Assembly: GCA_041687095.1 (NCBI GenBank)
Contig: JAWLCQ010000172.1
Span: 1 to 10,177, forward strand
Reading direction: 5' to 3'
Length of the DNA: 10,177 nt
DNA from: JAWLCQ01 sp041687095
Lineage (GTDB): Bacteria; Planctomycetota; Phycisphaerae; SM23-33
Shown: one piece after another, positions 5,363 to 10,177 of the stretch
Position numbering within the stretch: the first letter of the stretch is position 1
Layout: each line of letters opens with the position of its first letter
The notes under the pieces: generated by a model
The model's database searches: none
Told to the model about the DNA's origin: nothing
Seen by the model: the letters and a program-made list of their open reading frames with translations, nothing else
Made by a program: the position numbers and the translations under genes

Positions 5363-6376
5363 ATGGCGGTGTGGCATTCCGAGAGCGACTACGCGCCCGC
5401 AAAGGGGCGCTACGAGGCGATGACGTATCGGCGGTGCGGGCGGAGCGGCGTGCAGCTCCCGGCGGTCTCGCTGGGGCTGTGGCATAACTTCGGGGGCGTG
5501 GACGCCTTCGAGACCGCCCGGGCCATGGTCCTGCGGGCGTTCGACCTGGGCGTCACGCACTTCGATCTGGCGAACAACTACGGCCCGCCCCCGGGGTCGG
5601 CGGAGGAGACCTTCGGGGCCGTCCTCGACAAGGACCTCCGCCGCCACCGCGACGAGCTGATCGTCTCGACCAAGGCGGGCTACCGCATGTGGCCGGGGCC
5701 GTACGGCGACTTCGGGTCGCGGAAGTACCTCATCGCCTCGCTCGACCAGTCGCTGCGGCGGATGGGGCTGGACTACGTGGACATCTTCTACCACCATCGC
5801 CCCGACCCCGACACGCCGCTGGAGGAGACGATGGCCGCCCTGGACTACGCCGTCCGCTCCGGGCGGGCGCTGTACGCGGGCGTGTCGTCGTACCCGGCGG
5901 ACCTGACGCGGCAGGCGGCGGCGATTCTGCGGGCGATGGGCACGCCCCTGCTCATCCACCAGCCGTCGTACAGCATGTTCAACCGCTGGATCGAGGGCGG
6001 CCTGCTCGACGCGGTGGGCGAGGAGGGCGCGGGCTGCATCGTGTTCTCCCCGCTCGCGCAGGGGCTGCTGACGCGGAAGTACCTCGACGGCATCCCGGCC
6101 GACTCCCGCGCCGCCAAGCCCCACGGGTTCCTCAAGGAGGCCCAGATCACCGAGGAGAAGCTCGCGAAGGTGCGGGCGCTGAACGAACTGGCGGTGGGGC
6201 GGGGGCAGACGCTGGCGCAGTTGGCCGTCGCGTGGACGCTGCGGGATCCGCGGGTCACCAGCGCCCTCGTCGGGGCGTCGCGGGTGGAGCAGGTCGAGGA
6301 CGACGTGGCGACGCTGCGGCGGGTGGAGTTCACGCCCGACGAACTGCGGCGGATCGAGGAGGTCCTGGCAGGATGA
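5363..6376 (+). CDS. gpr: Aldo/keto reductase, YghZ/L-glyceraldehyde 3-phosphate reductase type
   Basis: The protein is 337 aa. The ATG at 5363 follows AAGGAG by nine bases and gives an N-terminus like E. coli YghZ, which also has a short leader before the YRxCGxSG motif. The match to YghZ runs along the whole length: YRRCGRSGVQLPAVSLGLWH (22-41), HFDLANNYGPPPGSAEE (66-82), STKAGYRMWPGPYG (102-115), DYVDIFYHHRPD (137-148) and VTSALVGASR (298-307). The family catalytic tetrad is present: Asp68, Tyr73, Lys104 and His145. Family members are NADPH-dependent, cytosolic TIM-barrel enzymes; E. coli YghZ reduces L-glyceraldehyde 3-phosphate and methylglyoxal, so aldehyde detoxification is a reasonable role. 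The TGA overlaps the ATG of the downstream acetyltransferase gene. Family assignment is strong; substrate in this organism is inferred. Confidence 0.93.
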   Translation: MAVWHSESDYAPAKGRYEAMTYRRCGRSGVQLPAVSLGLWHNFGGVDAFETARAMVLRAFDLGVTHFDLANNYGPPPGSAEETFGAVLDKDLRRHRDELIVSTKAGYRMWPGPYGDFGSRKYLIASLDQSLRRMGLDYVDIFYHHRPDPDTPLEETMAALDYAVRSGRALYAGVSSYPADLTRQAAAILRAMGTPLLIHQPSYSMFNRWIEGGLLDAVGEEGAGCIVFSPLAQGLLTRKYLDGIPADSRAAKPHGFLKEAQITEEKLAKVRALNELAVGRGQTLAQLAVAWTLRDPRVTSALVGASRVEQVEDDVATLRRVEFTPDELRRIEEVLAG

Positions 6377-7320
6377 GCGGATCGCTCGAGGTCGCACCGG
6401 TGGGGCGCAGCGCCCGCATTTCCTCCCTCCGCCTCGTGGCGGGCGGGGAGGGCGTGCTGGCCGACTACCGCACCCACCGCCTCGCCGAGATGGTCCGCGC
6501 CCGCGGGTGGGACCAGGCGGTGCTGCACCGCTGCGCCCTCGACGGGCAGTGGGCGACGGCGGCGTTGGTGCTCAAGAGCCCGGGCAACGTGGGCTTCCTG
6601 TTCTTCGCGCCCCCCCCGTCGTCGCAGCGCCTCTGGCCGGCGGCGGTGGCGGCGGTGCGGTCGGCGACCGAGGCCGCCCTCGCCGATGGCCTCTCCCTCG
6701 TGCAGGCCATGACCGATCCCGGCGCGACGGCCGAGGACGCCCTGCTCCGCGAGGCGGGGCTCGGGCGGCTGACGGAGCTGGTGTACATGCGGCTGAGCCT
6801 GCAGGAGTGGTCCGCCCCCCCCGAGGCGCCCGCCCTGGCCATCCGCCGCTGGGGGCAGTTCACCGAGGAGGAGTTGCGCAACGTCATCGCCGGAACCTAC
6901 CAGCAGTCGCTGGACTGCCCGGCGCTGGCGCGGGTCCGCGACATCCCCGAGGTCATCGAAACCCACCGGGCCAGCGGGGTCTTCCGCCCGGGCTCCTGGT
7001 GGCTGGTGGACTGCGACGGGCAGGCGGCCGCCTGCATCCTCGCCAACGCCGTCCCCCACGCGCGGGACTGGGACGTGGCGTACCTGGGCGTGCGGCCGGA
7101 GTTTCGGGGGCGCGGCCTGGGCGGGCGGATGCTGCGGCGGATGCTGCGGGAGGCCCGGGGAGGGGGCATGCAGGGCGTGACGCTGGCCGTCGACGCCGCA
7201 AATCCCTACGCCCAAAGGCTGTACGATGCGGAGGGCTTCCGCGAGCAGCAGCGGCGGGTGGCGTACGTGCGTCTGCGGGCATGTGAAGGGCCGGTTACGG
7301 CCGCGCATACGGCCTGTTAG
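6373..7320 (+). CDS. GNAT-family N-acetyltransferase, tandem GNAT-like domains
   Basis: The protein is 315 aa. The ATG at 6373 overlaps the preceding stop as ATGA, and a GAGGAGG stretch at 6356-6362 lies ten bases upstream, so translational coupling to the reductase is likely. The C-terminal half (about 155-302) is a clear GNAT domain: strand and motif A VAYLGVRPEFRGRGLGGRML (236-255), where RGRGLG is the acetyl-CoA pyrophosphate loop, then ANPYAQRLYDAEGF (276-289), the usual motif B region. The N-terminal half (about 20-145) looks like a second, degenerate GNAT fold, with EDALLREAGLGRLTELVYMR (121-140) in place of motif B and no obvious acetyl-CoA loop. Two-domain GNATs such as mycothiol synthase share this layout, but nothing here shows the same substrate. 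The acceptor is unknown. The last residues after about 305 look like a low-complexity tail. Confidence 0.88.
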   Translation: MSGSLEVAPVGRSARISSLRLVAGGEGVLADYRTHRLAEMVRARGWDQAVLHRCALDGQWATAALVLKSPGNVGFLFFAPPPSSQRLWPAAVAAVRSATEAALADGLSLVQAMTDPGATAEDALLREAGLGRLTELVYMRLSLQEWSAPPEAPALAIRRWGQFTEEELRNVIAGTYQQSLDCPALARVRDIPEVIETHRASGVFRPGSWWLVDCDGQAAACILANAVPHARDWDVAYLGVRPEFRGRGLGGRMLRRMLREARGGGMQGVTLAVDAANPYAQRLYDAEGFREQQRRVAYVRLRACEGPVTAAHTAC

Positions 7321-7381
7321 CAAGTTGTGGAGAGAAGTTTTTTTTCCGCTCCAAGCTACCGAAGCTGCGAGCCTTGCCCGC

Positions 7382-7390
7382 TGTGGATAA
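7382..7390 (-). promoter_or_regulatory. DnaA box TTATCCACA (minus strand)
   Basis: TGTGGATAA on the plus strand is the exact reverse complement of the consensus TTATCCACA. It lies 160 bases upstream of the dnaA start and about 20 bases before the candidate -35 box, the arrangement seen in autoregulated dnaA promoters. A chance 9-mer is unlikely in GC-rich sequence, but I cannot see a full origin cluster. Confidence 0.7.
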
Positions 7391-7409
7391 CTATCGCAGG
7401 GCTTTGCCA

Positions 7410-7437
7410 TTGACCCTGAGCCCCGAAGGGCCAAAAT
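7410..7437 (+). promoter_or_regulatory. Candidate dnaA promoter
   Basis: TTGACC (7410-7415) and CAAAAT (7432-7437) are spaced by 16 bases; the -35 matches five of six consensus bases and the -10 four of six. It lies downstream of the DnaA box and leaves a leader of about 105 bases. Part of the spacer (GCCC/GGGC) is self-complementary. Confidence 0.4.
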
Positions 7438-7549
7438 ACAGGACAGCCTCGACGGCAGCGGCGATCGCTGACGGGACCGCGGGGGTTGTCGAACCGTCAC
7501 TGCGACGGCCGCGGATGCGTCGGGCTGACTGGGATGCTTGGAGTTTACC

Positions 7550-8971
7550 ATGGAAGACACCACAATCACCGTGCGCGCCGAACGCGACGCCGCCGCCGTC
7601 CGCGGAGTGATGCAGCGGCTGCAGGAGCGGATCGGGACGGGCCGGTTCAACGCATGGTTCCGCCACGGGACCCGCGTGAGCCTGGACGACGGGCTCGTCC
7701 GTGTCTCCGTGCCCAATCCGTTCGTCGCGCAGTGGATCGAGGGCCATTTTCAGTCGGACATCCGCCACGCCGCCGCCTCGGACCCGGCGGCGGAGATGCG
7801 GGTCGTCATCGCCGTCGATGCCTCGCTCTGCGACGAGCTGCCGCGGCGACAACTGGACCTGCAGGCCGACTTCGTGCACCGCGCCGCCGAGGGCCGCGCC
7901 CGCCCGCGATCCGGACCCCCAACCGCCAACGTGCTGCGGTATCGGATGGACGACTTCGTCATCGGGCGGAGCAACCAGATGGCCGCGTCGGCGGCCATGG
8001 CTTTGGCGGAGAGCGACGAGCCGCCGTTCTCCCACCTGTTCATCCACGGGCCCTGCGGGGTGGGCAAGACGCACCTGCTGCAGGGGATCTGCGAGCTGGT
8101 GCAGGCCCGCGGGGGGCGGGGGACGTGGCGGTACGTGACGGGCGAGCAGTTCACCAACGAGTTCGTGACGGCGTTGCGGCGGAAGCAGACGAACGAGTTC
8201 CGCGAGCGGTACCGGCGGCTGGACCTGCTGGCGATCGACGACGTGCACTTCCTCGCCAACAAGCGGGCGACGCAGGAGGAGTTCCTCCACACGTTCAACG
8301 CGATCCAGTCGGCGGGGCGGCGGATCGTGCTGGCGAGCGACGCGCACCCCAAGCTGGTGGGCGAACTCAGCGAGCAGCTCGTCAGCCGCTTCGTCGCGGG
8401 CATGGTGGTGCGGGTGGACAGCCCGGACCTGACGCTACGGAAGGAGATCCTGCGGCGCAAGGCGCGGGAGATGCGCCTGGCGCTGGGCGACGAGGTCCTG
8501 CAGTACGTTGCATCCAACGTGCGGGCGTCGGTCCGCGAGCTGGAGGGCACGGTGGTGAAGCTGGCGGCGGTGGCGGCGCTGGGGGACGGGCCGGTCACGA
8601 CCGACCTGGTCCGCTCGGTGCTCGCCGACTACCTCGCCCGCGCGGATTCGGCGGTGACGCTGGCGGACATCGAGGCGGGGGTGGCGGCGTTCTTCGGGAT
8701 CACCGTCCCGGACCTGCACTCCTCGCGGCGGACGAAGACGGTGTCGGTGGCGCGGATGGTGGCGATGCATCTGGCGCGGCGGCACACGCGGATGAGCTAC
8801 CCGGAGATCGGGCGGGCGATGGGCAAGAGCCACTCGTCCGTCATCGCGGGCGATCAGCGGATGGAGCGGCTCGTGCAGTCGGGCGCGCCCGTGGAGTGGC
8901 AGACGCCCATGGGCCCCAAGAGCGAACCCGCCGACCGCCTGCTGACGATGCTCTCCGAGCAGATCGGGTAG
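7550..8971 (+). CDS. dnaA: Chromosomal replication initiator protein DnaA
   Basis: The protein is 473 aa. ATG 7550 follows GGAG by six bases; the in-frame TTG at 7538 is less likely. DnaA domain I (about 15-75) shows MQRLQERIG and FNAWF with a helical pattern. Domain II is short (about 95-125). Domain III is AAA+: YRMDDFVIGRSNQ (131-143), Walker A GPCGVGKT (167-174), Walker B LLAIDD (226-231), sensor 1 near IVLASDA (259-265), Arg finger in LVSRF (R280) and sensor 2 near ASVRELEG (326-333). Domain IV, the DNA-binding HTH, runs about 395-440 with MSYPEIGRAMGKSHSSV. The signature that in most bacteria reads GGRDHTTV is GKSHSSV here: the central His is kept, Asp is Ser, the Thr pair is Ser-Ser, and the loop is one residue shorter. 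A C-terminal extension of about 30 residues follows. It initiates chromosome replication; I see no dnaN or gyrB nearby. Confidence 0.97.
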   Translation: MEDTTITVRAERDAAAVRGVMQRLQERIGTGRFNAWFRHGTRVSLDDGLVRVSVPNPFVAQWIEGHFQSDIRHAAASDPAAEMRVVIAVDASLCDELPRRQLDLQADFVHRAAEGRARPRSGPPTANVLRYRMDDFVIGRSNQMAASAAMALAESDEPPFSHLFIHGPCGVGKTHLLQGICELVQARGGRGTWRYVTGEQFTNEFVTALRRKQTNEFRERYRRLDLLAIDDVHFLANKRATQEEFLHTFNAIQSAGRRIVLASDAHPKLVGELSEQLVSRFVAGMVVRVDSPDLTLRKEILRRKAREMRLALGDEVLQYVASNVRASVRELEGTVVKLAAVAALGDGPVTTDLVRSVLADYLARADSAVTLADIEAGVAAFFGITVPDLHSSRRTKTVSVARMVAMHLARRHTRMSYPEIGRAMGKSHSSVIAGDQRMERLVQSGAPVEWQTPMGPKSEPADRLLTMLSEQIG

Positions 8972-9231
8972 GGGCCGTTCAGTGGAGCGATGAACCCTTC
9001 TCCCCTGGGGGAGAAGATGTCGCGAAGCGACAGATGAGGGGGCGCCTCCAAGGCAGCAGGGACAGGATCTCGCAGCAGACGTTTCCCAATTGTAGTTCCC
9101 AACCGTTCNNNNNNNNNNGGGCCCCCTCACCGCCCTCGCTGCGCTCGGGCACCTCTCCCCGCGGGGGAGAGGGGTCTCACTCCCTCGGGGAGAGGGGTCT
9201 CATGCACCTCGCCCTCGGGGGAGGGGCTTTG
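8972..9231. other. Convergent, repeat-rich spacer between dnaA and the GH2 gene
   Basis: The spacer holds hairpins typical of dispersed repeats: CTTCTCCCC/GGGGAGAAG (8997-9016, two-base loop), TGTCGC/GCGACA (9019-9033) and CCTCTCCCC/GGGGAGAGG (9152-9172). GGGGAGAGGGGTCTCA occurs twice (9164-9179 and 9187-9202), 23 bases apart. None has a T-run, so termination of dnaA or the GH2 gene here is unproven. An assembly gap splits the region. Confidence 0.6.
9109..9118. other. Assembly gap of ten N
   Basis: Ten unknown bases in the middle of a repeat-rich spacer. The number may be a placeholder, so the real distance, and even the adjacency of dnaA and the GH2 gene, depend on the scaffolding. Confidence 0.99.
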
Positions 9232-10177
9232 CTACTTCCGCTTCTTCGCGGCGGCCGCGGCGGCTTCGCGGAAGCGGCGCTGGACGACGTCGTAGGCGAG
9301 CTTGCGGCGGCGGTACTCGTCGACGACGCCCTTGTTGTTCATGGTCCGCGGGCGGGAGCGCCACCACTCCTTGGTGATGCGGACGTCGCAGAACTGCCAG
9401 ATGGCCGCCCCGGAGATCTGCGGGTGGTTGAGGTAGACGCGGAGGGACTCGTCGAGGACCTCCGCCTGGTACTCCTCGGTCCACTTGGCGTGGTGGGGCG
9501 CGCGGTAGCCGTAGAGCCCCCCCGCCCCGAACTCGCTGAGGATGACGGGCTTGCCCGCCCCGCCATTGGACGCGGGCGAGTGCAGCCACTTGAGGATCTC
9601 GTCGGTGGCGGGCTCGACGCGGTCGAGCCCCCCGCTGTACCACGCGTCGTAGCGGTTCCACGAGACGATGTCCACCAGGCCCAGGCACAGGTCGTGCTGC
9701 CCGTACATCGAGGCGAATGTCCGCGGGCGGGAGGGGTCGAGGTCGCGGATCAGCTCCAGGACCCGCTGGTGCTCCACGCGGCCGTCCTCGGTGGTGGACT
9801 TGCACTCGTTGAGGCAGCCCCAGATGACGATGGATGGATGGTTGCGGTGCCAGTCGATCATCTCGCGCGTCGAGTGGGTGATCTGCTCGCGGTACATCGG
9901 GTGCTCGAAGCTCACCGTGCGGGCGTGCGACTCCTCCCACACGCACAGGCCCATCTCGTCGCAGAGGTCCAGGAACCGCATGTCGTTGGGGTAGTGGCAG
10001 GTGCGGACGAAGTTCGAGCCCAGGTCCCGCAGGAGCTGCAGGTCCGTCATCATCGCCGCCAGCGGCAGCGCGCAGCCGAACTGCGGATGGTCCTCGTGGC
10101 GGTTGAACCCGCGGAGGCGAAGCTCCTGCCCGTTGAGCAGGATCTTCTTCCCGCGGACCTTGACCTCGCGGAAGCCC
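9232..10177 (-). CDS. GH2 glycoside hydrolase, beta-glucuronidase-like, C-terminal fragment
   Basis: The frame is open from the right edge to the TAG at 9232-9234, giving 314 residues of the catalytic TIM barrel and tail; the sugar-binding N-terminal domains lie outside the window. In order: ILLNGQELRLRGFNRHEDHP (barrel entry; GH2 enzymes usually read RGVNRHED), SNFVRTCHYPND, LCDEMGLCVWEE, and HPSIVIWGCLNE. Glu at 9805-9807 (IWGCLNE) is the acid/base; Glu at 9532-9534 in ILSEFG is the nucleophile, as in retaining GH2 enzymes. WTEEYQ and GAAIWQFCD further on match beta-glucuronidase more than beta-galactosidase, but GH2 subgroups cannot be separated safely from this part. The protein ends in a lysine- and alanine-rich tail. 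It probably acts on plant or algal polysaccharide fragments. The first residue of the fragment is an incomplete codon at 10177. Confidence 0.9.
   Translation of the reverse strand, partial: GFREVKVRGKKILLNGQELRLRGFNRHEDHPQFGCALPLAAMMTDLQLLRDLGSNFVRTCHYPNDMRFLDLCDEMGLCVWEESHARTVSFEHPMYREQITHSTREMIDWHRNHPSIVIWGCLNECKSTTEDGRVEHQRVLELIRDLDPSRPRTFASMYGQHDLCLGLVDIVSWNRYDAWYSGGLDRVEPATDEILKWLHSPASNGGAGKPVILSEFGAGGLYGYRAPHHAKWTEEYQAEVLDESLRVYLNHPQISGAAIWQFCDVRITKEWWRSRPRTMNNKGVVDEYRRRKLAYDVVQRRFREAAAAAAKKRK

Larger units (their letters stand above)
7321..7549 (+). promoter_or_regulatory. dnaA upstream region, possible origin element
   Basis: This 229-base spacer carries a perfect DnaA box (7382-7390), a weaker candidate (TGTGGAGAG, 7326-7334), an eight-T tract (7338-7345) and a plausible promoter (7410-7437). 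One strong box plus one weak box is thin for an origin; autoregulation of dnaA is the simpler reading. The T-tract is not preceded by a tight stem, so I do not call a terminator. Confidence 0.45.

Noticed and set aside
3779..6397. Very long minus-strand open frame (872 codons)
   Set aside because: It lies opposite the aldo/keto reductase and runs through the repeat island. Its translation is Arg/Pro/Ala-rich with tandem repeat peptides and no recognisable domain; it exists because GC-rich DNA has few stop codons.
7289..7345. Intrinsic terminator after the acetyltransferase (GGCCG/CGGCC stem and T-run)
   Set aside because: The stem is only five base pairs, lies inside the gene, and is about 35 bases from the T-tract.
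5845..7716. Minus-strand open frame opposite the reductase and acetyltransferase
   Set aside because: It crosses three plus-strand gene boundaries and has no domain signal.
7550..8971. Other initiator-like AAA+ proteins such as Hda or DnaC in place of DnaA
   Set aside because: Both domain I and the C-terminal HTH domain IV are present in order, which Hda and DnaC lack.
8997..9016. Terminator of dnaA
   Set aside because: The 9-bp stem has a two-base loop and no T-run; it matches a dispersed repeat style seen again at 9152-9172.

Overview
The window looks like a scaffold piece from a GC-rich planctomycete, probably close to the class Phycisphaerae. Three things point there. A secreted protein ends in a PEP-CTERM sorting signal preceded by a dockerin-like repeat pair. 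The DnaA has an unusual DNA-binding loop. The long non-coding stretches are packed with short hairpin-forming repeats of a kind I remember from planctomycete genomes. A run of ten N at 9109-9118 shows this is a scaffold with an unclosed gap, probably from a draft or metagenome assembly. The taxonomic call is inference; no rRNA or tRNA is present.

Layout, left to right. (1) 1-372 is the C-terminal end of an FtsX-type ABC transporter permease. (2) 532-2586 encodes a large exported protein: signal peptide, trypsin-like serine protease with a visible His/Asp/Ser triad, a glycine-rich beta-repeat region, a dockerin-like calcium-binding pair and a PEP-CTERM anchor. (3) 2644-3695 is a dead insertion sequence: an IS4-type DDE transposase on the minus strand, internally deleted and frameshifted, inside imperfect inverted repeats of about 94 and 124 bp. 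(4) 3696-5340 is about 1.6 kb of repeats with no credible gene. It holds a 208-bp MITE-like element with the same 12-bp ends as the dead IS, REP-like hairpins, 24-bp tandem repeats, a perfect 27-bp inverted repeat and a 238-bp module with four three-base-loop hairpins. (5) 5363-8971 on the plus strand holds an aldo/keto reductase of the YghZ/Gpr type, a two-domain GNAT acetyltransferase overlapping it by four bases (ATGA), then dnaA. Between the last two lie a perfect DnaA box and a plausible promoter. (6) 8972-9231 is a repeat-rich convergent spacer with the assembly gap. (7) 9232-10177 on the minus strand is the C-terminal part of a GH2 glycoside hydrolase resembling beta-glucuronidase, running off the right edge.

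How the genes relate. The reductase and acetyltransferase are almost certainly co-transcribed and translationally coupled. dnaA follows in the same direction but has its own regulatory region, with a DnaA box placed for autoregulation. The protease and GH2 enzyme fit a lifestyle of degrading complex organic matter, but nothing in the sequence links them. The least explained part of the window is the repeat island and its link to the dead transposase.
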